A stretch of 64,000 bases of DNA from JBKPNJ01 sp963695705 (lineage in GTDB: Bacteria; Actinomycetota; Actinomycetes; Propionibacteriales; Nocardioidaceae), in assembly GCA_963695705.1 (NCBI GenBank), contig CAVOHB010000004.1:1-64000 (forward strand), in the 5' to 3' direction. The notes below the pieces were generated by a model, which worked only from the letters and a program-made list of their open reading frames with translations, did no database searches and was not told the DNA's origin. The position numbers were made by a program, and so were the translations under genes. Of this stretch, positions 29,429 to 42,617 are shown in pieces (the stretch's first letter is position 1; every line of letters starts with the position of its first letter).

Positions 29429-30482
29429 GCGCGCGTCTCCTTGGCGGCCGCGCCGGCGAGCGCCGGCAGGCTCGCGGCCAGCTCGTCGATCAGCGCGTCC
29501 CAGGCGCCGCGGGGCCCCGGCGGCGGGCGCCGGCAGCAGCACGTCCGCCGGGCAGGCGCGGCGCCGCGTCCTTCTTCTTGCCGCGCTCCGGCGGGCGCGG
29601 GCAGCACCGCGCCGACCCGGCTGCGCGGCGTCCCGGACAATCGCGGCGCGCGTCGCCGCCCACCGCGAGCACGATGCGCGGGACCGCCATCGCGATCGCC
29701 GGCGCCGCCGCGACGGCGTCGACGACGGTCACGCCCGGGCGGCGCGGCCGCGGTCAGCTTGGCGAGCGCCGCCTCGCCCAGCGCCGGATCGACGACGATC
29801 AGGATCGACGCCAGCGCCGCCGCCGCGTGTTCGTCGGCCTCGGACGCGAGCTCGACGACGCCCAGCTTCGCCGGCGTCGACGCAGGCGATCACCTCGACC
29901 TCGACCGTCGTCGCTGCCGTGATCGGCGGGCGCGGCCCCCGGCGGGCAGGATCGCGACCACCGGCCGCTCGAGCTCGACCGGATCGAGGCGGCGGTAGGA
30001 CGAACGATCGCCCCGCCAGCGGCGCACGAAGATGCGGCCCGACGCCGTCGGCGAGCGGCGTGGCCGCCTCGCCCACCTCGAGGTCGGCGCTGGCGGCGAA
30101 CGCGCCGCCCAGCCGCGACGCCAGCCCCGGGCCCGAGCTGCGGCCCCGGCGCCGCCCGCCGGGAACAGCACCAGCAGCGGCGGGATCCGCTCGACGGCGG
30201 CGTACAGGGCCGGCCCGTGGGTCATGTCGAGCGGCGGCGCGCCCAGGCCCGGGACCTTCGCACGCCAGCACCTTGTCGGCGCCCGCGCGGCCCAGGCGGG
30301 CGGCGATCCCGTCGTCGAGGTGGCGATCGGTCATCACGATCGCGAACACGGTCACGCCCGCCGCGTGCGCCACCCGTCGTCCCTCGGAGAGCGCGAACAG
30401 CGACGGACCGGTGGGTACGCCGTCGTGAAGATCGATGGGAACGAGCAGATTCGGCAGAGAGCGCCTCGCGGAGCGGAATCAT
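29425..30482 (-). CDS. electron transfer flavoprotein alpha-subunit-like protein, FAD domain not recognised
   Basis: The likely start is ATG 30,482, preceded by AAAGG. After an indel the domain I pattern reads NLLVPIDLHDGVPTGPSLFA, GRRVAHAAGVTVFAIVMTDR, ALYAAVERIPPLLVLFPAGG and the PRLA-like GPGLASRLGGAFAASADLEV. A second region contains TVVDAVAAAPAIAMAVPRIV and ends WDALIDELAASLPALAGAA before TGA 29,425-29,427. The usual FAD-binding signature of ETF alpha (a QVGQTGK..P.LY type motif) cannot be found in any frame. With many indels this could be a reading problem, but it may be a true difference. Confidence in the ETF assignment rests on domain I and the neighbour. Confidence 0.5.
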
Positions 30483-30558
30483 GCCTTTGGCGACGGGCCC
30501 GTGTCCAATTGACACGATGATCCACGGGTAGCGATAATGCGCCGACGGCCCGCACGGC

Positions 30559-33500
30559 ATGGCATCGGGACATGACGGCGACGACGACGAGCTCGTCGAG
30601 ATCGAGCTCGAGGAGCTACCGGGGGAGGCGTTGGATCCTCCGCCCGCGCCCGCCGACAGGTCCGCCCAGCGTGCCCATGCCGCCCAGCGGGGTCGACGCG
30701 CCGCCGCGCCGGGCCGAAGCCGCGGGCCGACGCCCGCGCCGGTCGCCGCCGCCGAGCGAGGGCGAGGTCGAGCTGACCGACATCGTCGAGGTGCGGCAGC
30801 CGATCGTCGGAGGCGGCCGAGATCGACGCGCGCGCCGATCGGGCGCTGTTCGAGACGCGAGGCGGCGGCGGCGACCGATCCGTCCCGGCGCGCGCGCGTT
30901 GCTGCTCGAGGTCGCGCGGCTGGTGGAGGCGGAGGGCGATCTGGACGGTGCGCGCGCGGCGGCGCGCGACGCGTTCGCCGCGGATCCGTCGCTCGCGGTC
31001 ACGCTGTGGGGGCTGCGGCGCCTGCTGGCGCGGGGCGGGCACTGGGAGGAGCTGGCCGACGCGTACCGGCTGGCCGCGGCGTCGGTCCCGGTCGCCGCCT
31101 CCGGGCGAGGCGCGCGCGGCGCGCACGCGCGCGGACCTGCTGGTGGAGCGCGGCCGGCTGCTGGAGGATCGCCTGCAGCGCGACGCCGACGCGCTCGCCA
31201 GCTACGAGGAGGCGCTCGCGGCCGAGCCGGATCACGTGGGCGCGTTGCTCGCGCTGCTGCTCGCGGGCGCGCGGCGGCAGGACGCGGTGGTCGACGGCGA
31301 CCGCGCTGGGCGGGCTGGCCCGCCGGGCGGACGGCGCGCGCCGCGCGCGCGCTCGCGATCGAAGAGGCGCGCGCCTGGCGGCAGCGCCGACGACGGCGCG
31401 CGACGGCCGCGGCGCTGGCCGTCCTGACCGCCGAGCTCGCGCGCGGCGATCAGGCGCTGCCGCTCGGGACGCGTGCTCGGCGAGCTCGAAGCGCTGACCG
31501 CGCCGGGCGCCGCGCCCGACGTCGCCGCGCGCGCGCTCGCCGAGATCGCCGGCCGCGCCGCCGCCGTCGATCGCGAGCTGGCGGTCGCGCTGTGGCGCGA
31601 GCGGGCGCGCCTGCAGGCGGCGCCGCCGCTCGCCGCGCCCGGCCGAGGCGCTCGCGTCGCTGGACGAGGCGGCGCGCCTCGACCCGGCGCATCCCGCCGT
31701 CGCGGCGGACCGCCTGCAGCTCGTCGAGACGCTGTCGGGCGGCGCCGGCGCCGACGCGCTCGCGCCCGAGTCTGATCGCGCAGGCGGACGAGCGACGACG
31801 AGGCGGTGGATCTCGCGCTGCTGCACGCGGAGCTCGCGATCCGCGGCGGCCGGGACGCGGCGGCGCGCGCCAGCCTGGAGATCCCCCGGGTCGCGCGAGC
31901 GGCGCGGCGCGCGCGCCGACCTGCGCGCGCTCGAGCTGGTGCTCGCGATCCGGGCGCGCGACGCCGGCGCGCTGCACGACGGCTTCGTCGCCGAGGCCGA
32001 TCAGGCGGCGGGCAAGGGCGCCGGCGAGGCCGCGGCCGCCGCGGACGCGCTGGTCGCCGCCGGGGCGATCCGGCAGTGGCGGCTCGACGACGTCGCCCGG
32101 GGCGGAGGCGCTCTACCGGCGCGCGCTCGATCGGGTCCCGACGCACGCCCCGGCGACGCACGCGCTGGTCGACATGCTGGTGTCGGGCGGGCGCGCCGCG
32201 GAGGCGGCGGCGCTGCTCGAGAAGACGCTGACCTGGGCGGCGGACGTCTCGACGATGTTCGAGGTGTGGGCGCGCGAGAAGATCGTGTCGATCTATGCCG
32301 ACGAGCTGGGCCAGCCCGACAAGGCGGCGGAGCACCAGCGCCGGCTGGTCGAGCTGACGCCCAAGGACGTCGAGCGCCGGATCCGCCTGGCGGACATCGA
32401 GATGTGCCGCGGCGCGGACGCGGAGATCCCGAAGCGGATCGACAACCTGCTGGCGCTCGCCGAGCTCGCCGGCGATCCGGCGGTGGCGATCGCGCTGAAG
32501 GTCGAGGCCGGGCGGACGCTGCTCGCCGCGCCGGGCGCGGAGCTCCGCCGCCGGGGCGAGACGATGCTCGCCGAGCTGGTGACCCAGGACGCGAGCGGCC
32601 TGGCCGCCTCCGGCGCTGGAGGGCGTGCTGCCGACGGCCGCCGCGCGCGTCGAGCTGGTCGGCAACGAGCTGGCCGCGGCCGAGACCGACGCGCCCGCCG
32701 AGGCGGTGCGCGCGCTTGCGCTTCCGCCTGGCGCACCACTACGAGGCCGACGGACGCTTCGCCGAGGCGCTGGCCGCGCTGACGCCGCTGCGTTCGGAGG
32801 GCGATCCGCTGGCGCGCGCCTGGAGCTACGAGCTGGCGCGGCGCTCGGGCGAGGCGATCCTGGAGGTCGCGATCCTGTCCGAGGAGACGCGGGCTTCGGA
32901 CGGCGTGCTCGGCGACGAGGCGTTCGTGCGTTTCGCGCACGGCGAGGCGCTGGCGCGCGCCGGCGATCCGCACGGCGCGGCGGCGGCGTTCCGGCGGGCG
33001 CTCGCGGTCGGCGGCACGGGTCCGGCCGCGGTCGACGCCGCGCTGGCGCTGCTGCGCATCGCCGCGACGGACACGGCGGCCGGTCCGGACGCGCTCGGCC
33101 GAGGCGCTGCGCGCGCTCGCGGCGGCGTGCGCCGAGCGACGAGCCGCTCGCCGCGGCCGCCGCGCGCGAGGCGGCGCTGCTGCGCGCTGGCCGCGGGCCA
33201 GGCCGAGGCGAGCGACGCCGCGACGCCGCCGCCCGCCGAGGCGCCGCCGCGCGTGCGCGCGGACCTGGCGGTGCTTCGGCTGCTGTCGGCGGCGAAGCTC
33301 GGCGAGCCGGGCGCGATGGGCGAGGCGCTGCTCGAGATGGCGCTGCTCGCGGGGCACGACTCGGCCGCCTCGTTCGCCGACACCGAGCCGGCCTGGAAGG
33401 CGGACCTGCTCGCGCGCGCGGTCGCGCGCGCGCGGCTGGGCGGGCAGCGCCGCCGCCGAGGCGGTCGCGCGCCGCGCCTGGGAGACCGCGCACCTGCCGG

Positions 33501-35645
33501 CGCTGGCGCCCGCGCTGTCGGATCTCCCGGTCGCGGCAGGCGGCCTGGCCCGAGGACCGCCCCGACCCCCGCCGGGCCCGCGCGCGGCGCAACGGCGGCG
33601 CGTTCGGCGTCGCGCTCGATCTCGAGGTCGCGCTCGACGCCGAACGGCGGGGCGCGCTGGGAACGCGCGCTGGCGATCTACGGCAGCGTGATCGCCGTCG
33701 ATCCGGAGCGGCTGGAGGCCTGGACGGGGATCCGGCGCGTCGCGCGCGCCGGCGGCGACGTGCTCGGCGAAGCGCGGGCGCTGGCGCGCCTGGGCGCGGT
33801 GGTCCGCGATCCCGGACGAGGCCGCGGCGCTGCTCGCGGAGGCGGCCGCCGCCTACGAGCGGGCGGGGCGGGTCGACGACGCGATCACCGCGCTCGCGAA
33901 GTGCGTCGAGCTGCGGCCGAACGACTCGACGGCGTACATGCGCGCGTACCAGCTGCTGCGCGCCGATCTGGACGCGCCCGGGCGGGCGCTGCTGTTCGAC
34001 GCGCTGCTGTCGCACCGGCTGGCGGCCGCGCCGCTGACGCCGGCCGCGCGCGTCGCGCTGCTGTTCGAGCGGGGCCAGCACCGCCTGCAGAAGGTGGCGG
34101 ACCGCGAGGCGGCGTTCGCGGACTTCAAGGAGATCTTGAAGATTCAGCCGGAACACCGCGAGGCGCTGTTTCAACTGGCGCGCGGCGCCAGCGAGGACCG
34201 CGACCCCAGCGCGGCGGCGCACTGGCTGGTGCAGTTCCTGGCGGCGGCGTCCGACGACGCGCGCGCGCCCGAGGCGCGCCTGGATCTGGCGACCTGCTAC
34301 GAGGCGCTCAAGGACCGGGCGCGGGCCGTCGAGACCCTGCGGCGCGCGGCCGGCCTGCGTCCCGGCGATCCGAAGCCGCTCCAGCGCCTGTCCGACCTCT
34401 ACCTGCGCCAGGGCGAGTGGAAGCCGGCGGTCGAGGCGTTGCGGGCGTCGGAGCCGCGCTTCCCCGACGCCGCCGAGCGCGCGGCGCTGCACCTGCGCAT
34501 CGGATCGATCCTCCGCGATCTCGGGCGCGACGCGCAGGGCGCGGCGGCCGCGTTCCGGCGTGCCGCCGAGCTGGATCCGCTGGGGGAGGGGACGCGCGCG
34601 CTGGTGGCGCTGCACGATGCCGCCGGCGATCCGGGCGGCGCGCTGGAGACGGTCGATCACGAGGTGGCCGACGTCCGGCGCGCGCTCGCGGCGGATCCGC
34701 TCGACGTGCGGCGGCTCGAACGCCTGGGCGAGCTGCTGGAGATGGCGCGCAGCCGTGGCTCGACGGCGCGCCGATCGCCGAGGCGGAGGCGGCGGTCGCG
34801 AGCGTGCTCGATCTGGTGAAGGGCCGGACGTCGACGGCGGCGCCGGCGGGCCGGGCGCGCCCGTTCGCGCCCAAGGCCGCGCGCGCGTTCTGGGCGGAGC
34901 TCGCGCATCCGGCGGCGGGTGGCTTCGTCGGCGAGCTGTGGCCGAACCTGGTCGAAGCGGCGATGGAGCTGTTTCCCGCGCCGGCCGCTGCGCGGCAAGC
35001 GGCAGCCGATCCCGCCCGGCACCGCAGCCGACTGGCCTGGATCGAGACCAGCGCCGCCGCGCTCGGCGTCGCCGGGCTGCACATCCAGGTCACGCGCGAG
35101 CCGGGCAGCGCGCCGGTGGTCGCGCTCGAGGAGCCCGGGCCGGTGCTGCTGCTCGCGGCCGACGCGGAGAATTCGCTCGCCATCCGCTTCCAGGTCGGGC
35201 GCGCGCTCGGCATCCTGGCGCAGCGCGCGACCGTGCTCGAGCGCGTCGGTCCCGACGAGCTCGCGCCGCTGTTCGGCTGCGCCGCATTGCTGGCCGGCGT
35301 CGCGCTGCCCGCCGGGCTCCCGAAGCCGTCGGACGAGTCTGCTGCGCGCGGTCACGCGCGCCGTCGGGCGCAAGCAGAGGAAGGCGCTCACGCTGCAGGC
35401 GTCGCGCTTCAACTTCGAGAAGTACGATCTCGCCGCCTGGCACGAGGGCGTGCTGCGCACCGCGGATCGGCTGGGGCTGATGCTGGCCGGCGACGTCGCG
35501 GCGTCCGCGCTGGCGGTCGTCGGTCGGCGCCGCGCCGAGCCGCCCGCCGTCGGCCGCTGACGTCGCGACGAACCCGGCCGCGCTCGATCTGCTCCGGTTC
35601 GCGCTCGGCGAGCAGTATGCGCTGCTGCGGAGGGAGGTGGGCTGA
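30559..35645 (+). CDS. giant TPR-repeat protein 1 (about 1,690 residues)
   Basis: ATG 30,559 opens an acidic arm (GHDGDDDELVEIELEELPGE) and a Pro-rich linker that ends EVELTDIVEVRQPIV. From about 30,890 the protein is an almost unbroken helical array: DADALASYEEALAAEPDHVG, ALYRRALDRVPTHAPATHAL, ALFQLARGASEDRDPSAAAH and KPLQRLSDLYLRQGEWKPAV are clear TPR units. The last 260 residues (from about 34,860) form a different domain with FWAELAHPAAGGFVGELWPN, SLAIRFQVGRALGILAQRAT and LTLQASRFNFEKYDLAAWHE. A diverged form of this domain ends the next gene too. No signal peptide or membrane helix is visible. More than fifteen indels. TGA 35,643-35,645 overlaps the next ATG. Confidence 0.65.
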
Positions 35646-38600
35646 TGGCCGATCCGCGCAAGCCGCCCGGCTCCGACTGGGATCCGACGTTCGACGACGC
35701 CGAGATCTTCGTCGAGACGCCGACCGTCCGTTCGGACATCGGGCCGCTGCCGGAGCCCGACGACGAGCGGACATGGGCGGGATGGACTTCCAGGACGACA
35801 ACGACACGCAGCCGGGCGTGGACGATTCCGATGATCGCGGAGCCGCTGCCCGAGATGGACGCGGAGATCTGGCAGGCCGGGCATCCAGGCGGTCGTCTCG
35901 GTCGCCGACGACACGCCGCCGGTGTCGCCGACGGCCGAGGAGTGGGCGGTCGAGGCGCGGCGCTACCGCGACGGAGAGCGCGCTCGCCGACGGGCCGGCG
36001 GAGGCGGCGCGGCTGCTGCTCGCGGCGGCGCGCGCGTTCGAGCAGGCCGGCGACGTCGCGCAGGCCGAGCGGTTGTGCGACGAGGCGCTGGCGCACGATC
36101 CGAACGCGCCCGAGGTGTTGCGGGCGCGGGCGCGGCTGGCCGAGGGGCGCGGCGAGTTCGACGACGCGCACGCGCTGTGGGCGCGCATGGCGACGGCGGA
36201 TGCAGAGCGCCGACGAGCGGGCGTTCTACGGCGCGCTGTCGGCGGAGTGGACGCTGGCCCGCGGCGGCAAGCTGCCGCCGGTCGCGCGCCAGGCGATCCC
36301 CGCGGGCCCGGCGCGCGCGCTCGCGCAGGCCGAGGAGGCGCTGCGCGGCGGGACGCGCCGGCGACGTGGCCGCGGCCCTCGCGGAGGCCGGGCGGGAGAT
36401 GGGCGGCGCGCTCGGTGCGGCGCTGCTCGACCACGCCGCCCGCTGTCGCGAGGTGGCGCGCGATCGCATGGCGGCGGCCGCCGAGCGGGCCGAGGCGGCG
36501 AAGCTGGATCCGTTCGCGCCGCCGTCGCTGCCGGGCGGCTGCGTGACGCCGCGCGCGCCGACGACCGGACCGCGCTCGGGTTGCTCGACGAGCTCGCGCC
36601 GGGTCCGGAAGGGGTGCTGTCGATGGCGCTGGCGCGCTGGAGCGCGGCGCTGGCGAGCCGCACCGGCGACAAGAAGCGCGCCGCGGCGCTGCGCGAGGGG
36701 CTGGCGCCGGTCACGACGGCGGCGGCGCGCGATCGCATCGACCAGGAGGCGGCGGCCGGCGCGCCGCTCGACGCGGCCAGCCTCGAACGCCTGCGCGCCG
36801 GGATCACGGGCGCGGCCGGGGTCGCGGTGCTGAGCTGGATCGAGGCGGGAAACCTGGCGCGGCGCGGGGAGAGCTCGCGGGCGCGCTCGCGCTGATGGGG
36901 CGCGCGATCGCGGAGAATCCGGACGCGATCCCGCTCGGCCTGCTCGCCCAGCAGATCGCCGCCGACTCGACCGACGCGGGCGTGCGGGCGACGGCGTTCG
37001 ATCTGTGGCTGCGCAGCGATCCGGGCCGGCGGGCGGAGGCGGCGCTCGCGCTGGCGGACGCCCGGCAGGCCGCGTCGGCGGCGAGGATCCGCTGGCGGCG
37101 CGCGGCGCGCTCCAGACCGCGATCGAGGCGGCGCCGGGCTCGGCGCTGTTCTGGTCGGTCGCGGCGGCGGACGCGCGCGCGGGGCGGCAGGCCGACGCGG
37201 CCGCCACGCTCGCCTACGGCGCGGAGATGTGGGGACCGAGCGCGCTCGCGCCCGGGCTGCGCGCCGTGCGCGCTCTCGCACCTGGGCCTCGGCCGATCCG
37301 AGCGCGCGTTCGAGGATCTGCAGGCGCGGCTCCGGAATGCGTCTCCGCAGGCGGCGCCGACGCATCCCTTCGAGCTCGAGGCGCGCGCGCGGCTCGCGGA
37401 GCGCGCCGGCGACACGGCCGCGCTCGCGTCGATGCTGGCCGCGGCGGCTGCCGCCGCCAATCCCGACCGCGCGGCGTCGCTGGCGCCGCGGCGCGCCGAC
37501 CTCGTCGACGCGCGCGGCGACGCCAGGGACGCGCGCGCGTCCTCGCCGAGGCGCTGGAGGCGCGTCCCCGACGCATCCGGCGGCGCTGGCGCTGCTGCTG
37601 CTCGACGAGGCGGTCACGCCGGGCGCAGCCGGGCAGGCGCTGTGGCGGGCGGGCGCGGCGGCGGCCGGCGCGTCCGCGGCGCCGATCGCGCGGCTGTATC
37701 GGCTCGCGGCGGGCGTCGGCGCGGCGCTGGCCGGCGACGACGGCGCGGCGGTGGCCCGCGCCTCCGAGCTGGTCACGGCGTCGCCGGCGGATCGGCTCGC
37801 GCAGCGCGCGCTGCTGCGGGCGGCGGCGCGCGCTGGAGCCCGACCGGCGCGCGGCACGATCGTCGACGTGCTCGGCGCCGGTGCGAGCGGGGCGGCGCGA
37901 GCGGCGGCGCCGATGCGGCGGACGACGCGGTCGCGCTGGCGGTCGCGGAGGCGCTCGCGGAGGTCGGCGACGCGCGGGCGCCGGCGGCGTTTCGCGCGCT
38001 GACGACGGGACGATTCGCCGCCGATGCGAAGCGCGCGCTCGCGCGCCTCGAGCACCGGCGGCGCCGGAGGGGCAGGGCGAAGGACAGGGGTTGCCCGCGG
38101 GCCTGCTGTCGGGCCCCGCCGACGAGGCGGCGGCCGCGGCGCGCACCGCGGTGACCGACGTCGCCGATGCGGCGCGCGGCGGGAACTGGGACGACGCCGT
38201 CACGTCGCTGCGCGACAGCCCGCCGCACGAACACGCCGCCGGGCCGATGACCCTGCACGCCGCCGCGCTGCTCGCCGAAGGGCGCAGCCAGACGGTCGAC
38301 GGCACGTGCTGGAGGCGGCGGCGCTCGCGACGGCGGGCGACGATCCGGACGCGGTGCCGCTGTCCGGGCTGGCGCGCATCGCCGAGGGCGACGGCAAGGC
38401 GGAGCTGCGCATGAGCGCGCTGGAGCTCGCGGCGACGCGCTTCGCCCTCGACCAGGCGAAGATCGCGGTCGCGGCGGTCGAGTCGAAGCTGGCGCGGCTC
38501 GCCGACGAGGGCGCCGACGGCGAGCGCGCGGCGGAGCGCTGGCGCGCGGCGCTGGCCGTGGACCCGAGCCTGCTTGCCGGCGGCGCGCGCGCTGCGCCGG

Positions 38601-40601
38601 GACGCGGCCCGGCGCGGCGATCTCGCCCTGGCCGTCGACGCGAGCGAGGCGGAGGCGGCGTGCCTGCACGTGCCCGAGCACCGGGTCCGCGCGCTGCTGC
38701 TCGCGGCGGCGCTCGCCGAGGAGGCCGCGCGCGGCGAGGAGGGCGGCGTGCCCCACCGCCGGCGCGCGATCGCGCTGCTGCGCGCGGTGCTGGAGATCGA
38801 TCCCGGCTCACGACGCCGCGTTCGAGCAGCTGCGCACGCTGCTCGAGGAGAGCGAGGATTCGCCCGCGCTGGCCGAGGCGCTCGCGGCGCGCATCGCGGT
38901 CGCGCGCGAATCCGTTCGAGGTGACGTCGCTGCGGCTCGCGCGCGCCGAGCTGCTGGCCGGCGCAGCTCGGCGATCGCGCCGGCGCGCGCGCCGAGCTGG
39001 ACGCGATCCTGCAGAAGCAGCCCGAGCACCCGCGCGCGCTCGCGCGGCTCTCCGACCTGCTGTGGGAGGAGGAGGCGTGGGGCGACGCGGGCGAGGTGTA
39101 CCTGCGCCGCACGACCGTCGAGCGCGAGCCGGCGGCGCTGCGCGAGATCTTCCTGCGCCTCGGCCACATCTATCGCGAACGTGTCCCCGATGCGCGGCGC
39201 GCGATCGCCGCCTACGAGCGCGTCCACGGCATCGAGCCCGACAACCGCGAGGCGCTGCAGGCGCTGTCGGAGCTGTACGTCGCCGAGGGGGACGCGAAGC
39301 AGGCGCTGCCCGTGACGGAGCGGCTGGTCGCGCTCGAGCCCGACGCGAGGAAGCGCACCGCCTATCGCGTCCGGCTGGGCGAGCTGCTGATGCGCACCGG
39401 CGATCTGCGCCGCGCGGGCATCGAGCTGCGCCGGGCCGTCGACGGCGATCCGCGCAACGTCGCGGCGGTGACCGCGCTGGCGCAGCTGCTCGAGCGCGCG
39501 CGCGACGTCGGCGGCCGCCGCGCGCTGCTCGATCACGCGGCGGGCCTGCTGCGCCACGACGTCGAGCGCGGCGAGCTCGACGTCGAGACGCTGCGCGCGC
39601 TGGTCGCGCTGCTCGAGCTGCGCGAGCGGCCGCGCGCCGCGGCCGCCGTCGCGGACCTGGTCGACGGTGCTCCGAGGGGCGCCACGCCGAGCCGCGCGGC
39701 CGGGGCCGGCCGCTCGCTCGGCCTGCGGCGTCCCGAGATCGACGAGCGCTCCTTCCCGCCCGGGCTGCCGCCGGGGATCCGCCAGCTCATGCGGCTCGTC
39801 GGCCCCCACCTGCGGCCGAGCGGCGGCGAGCTGGCCCAGCAGCTGGCGCGCCACGGGGTCACGCGCGCCGACCGCGCTCGGCCGCGGCGAGGCGCCGCGC
39901 CCCGTCGTTCGACGGCGTCGGGACGGAGCTGGCGCGCCGGCGACTTCGACCTCTTCGTCAAGACGGCCGCCGACCGCGTCGGGGCCGGTGCCGATGCGCG
40001 TCGAGCCCGGCTCGCCCGCCGCGATCATCGTCGGCGCGCCGATCGTCCGCCTGGGCGGCGACGCGGTGCGGTTCGCGGCGGCGCGCGACCCTGCGCCTGG
40101 TCGCGACCCACCTCGACGCGCCTCCTCGCGGTGCCGCCCGAGGAGGCGGCGGCGCTGCTGGTCGGGCATCATCCGCCAGTTCGTCCCCGACTTCCTGCAC
40201 CCCGGCGTGCGCGACGCGCTGGTCGAGGCGAGACGGCGCGGGTGGCGCGGCTGCTGCCGCGCAAGGTCAAGCCGCCGGTCATGCCGTTCGCCATCGAGAG
40301 CGCCGGCCCGTTCGACATCGCCGCCGCTTCACGCCGCGGTGCGCGACGGCGCGAACGCGACCGGCCTGCTCGCGTCAGGCGACCTGCCGGCCGCGCTCTC
40401 CGTCGTCCTGGCGGCTTCCGGGATGCGCGATCAGCCGCTGACTTGTCGCCCATCGTCGCCCACTCCGGAGGCGCTCGCGCTGCTGCGTTTCGCGCGTCTC
40501 CGACGCCTACGACGACCTCGCCGCGGCGCTGGAGCGTAGCAAGCAAGGTGGGCAGCCGGGACGCGGCCGCGCCGGGGTTCCAAGCGGGCGACGCGGCGTG
40601 A
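35645..40601 (+). CDS. giant TPR-repeat protein 2 (about 1,650 residues), paralogue of protein 1
   Basis: ATG 35,645 overlaps the stop of protein 1 (TGATG). The N-terminus is acidic and disordered (DWDPTFDDAEIFVETPTVRS, DFQDDNDTQPGVDDSDD). Helical repeats run from about 35,990 to 39,700: AFEQAGDVAQAERLCDEALA, DPNAPEVLRARARLAEGRGE, ILQKQPEHPRALARLSDLLW and IFLRLGHIYRERVPDARRAI, then AIAAYERVHGIEPDNREALQ. The C-terminal domain (about 39,780-40,520) has LMRLVGPHLRPSGGELAQQL, DFDLFVKTAADRVGPVPMRV and RVARLLPRKVKPPVMPFAIE. It aligns in order with the end of protein 1. Its gene ends 15 bases before the kinase start. TPR arrays of this size usually hold large complexes together; the complex is unknown. 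Confidence 0.65.
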
Positions 40602-40615
40602 TAGATTGAGTGCCG

Positions 40616-42072
<1,457 letters not shown>

Positions 42073-42073
42073 T

Positions 42074-42152
42074 GATGGGAACCCTGAGAGGGTTCCCAAA
42101 CCCTCCCGCGATGAGCTCCGGCGGGCAGAGCCCGCCTTCGCTCGACGCGATC
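42074..42152 (+). repeat. stop-codon-adjacent double-hairpin repeat, copy 3
   Basis: It begins two to five bases after the kinase stop with GGGAACCCTGAGAGGGTTCC, continues CTCCCGCGATGAGCTCCG, and has a second hairpin GCGGGCAGAGCCCGC. It is the best match to the copy at 17,398. It is also the last sequence that clearly belongs to the myxobacterial part. Confidence 0.75.
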
Positions 42153-42190
42153 TGGCGCGTGAGACGGTGAGAGGCTTCCCCGTCGAGGCG
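42153..42190. other. probable junction between two genomes
   Basis: To the left is the myxobacterial kinase and its species-specific repeat. To the right, within 40 bases, is a remnant of an actinobacterial formylglycine-generating enzyme. Frame-breaking indels are dense on the left (often one per 100-300 bases) and rare in the main genes on the right. Codon use changes too, from extreme GC3 to ordinary actinobacterial. The simplest reading is a chimeric contig. Confidence 0.7.
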
Positions 42191-42345
42191 CCGAGACGCA
42201 GTTCCGGATCGGTCGCAGGGTCATCGAGGTCGGCTCCCCCCTGTGCGCCGACACCTAAACTAATGTGTGCGCTACAGCCGGCGCCCGCCCGCATGTGGTG
42301 GACACCGGGATGAGCCAGGCCAGTGTCCGGTGCGTACGATGGCCC
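42190..42345 (+). pseudogene. C-terminal remnant of a formylglycine-generating enzyme
   Basis: ETQFRIGRRVIEVGSPLCAD followed by a TAA, then CATAGARPHVVDTGMSQASV and RCVRWP, aligns with the end of the intact FGE at 47,180-47,330 (PQFRIGRKVIKGGSHLCADS, MTDSGMSHIGFRCVYRP). The first copper-binding cysteine position (CAD) is kept. The region around the second is mutated and interrupted by the stop. Only about 50 residues remain. It is a decayed relative, not a direct copy. Confidence 0.65.
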
Positions 42346-42372
42346 GTTGTCACGGAGCGCGGAGGGGTTGAG

Positions 42373-42617
42373 TTGTCGGAGGATCCACATCTTCTTCCGT
42401 CCTGGCGGCCGGGACCCGTTGGCGACACGGTGACCTCACTGCTCTCCGGCAACGAGGTCGCCGTGGGCGGGCTCCGCCTGACCCGGATCGTCATGCTCCG
42501 GTCGGGCTCATCGCGGGTATGACACCCGAGACGTTCACCGGAAGGGTGCGGGACATCCTCGACCGCTTCACCCAAGCCGACCCTCGGGGTGGCCGTCCGG
42601 GCGGTCGTGACGGATGA
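42373..42617 (+). CDS. short hypothetical ORF upstream of the DUF4239 genes
   Basis: After GGAGGGG a TTG frame reads LSEDPHLLPSWRPGPVGDTV and SLLSGNEVAVGGLRLTRIVM. With a one-base shift near 42,500 it runs on as PVGLIAGMTPETFTGRVRDI and LDRFTQADPRGG, ending at TGA 42,615-42,617, which overlaps the next ATG. The overlap is the main reason to believe it. About 80 residues, no family recognised. Confidence 0.3.

Noticed and set aside
31232..34660. A minus-strand open frame of 1,142 codons opposite giant TPR protein 1.
   Set aside because: Composition is Arg/Ala/Pro-rich with no motifs. The plus strand has clear TPR periodicity, so this is an antisense shadow.
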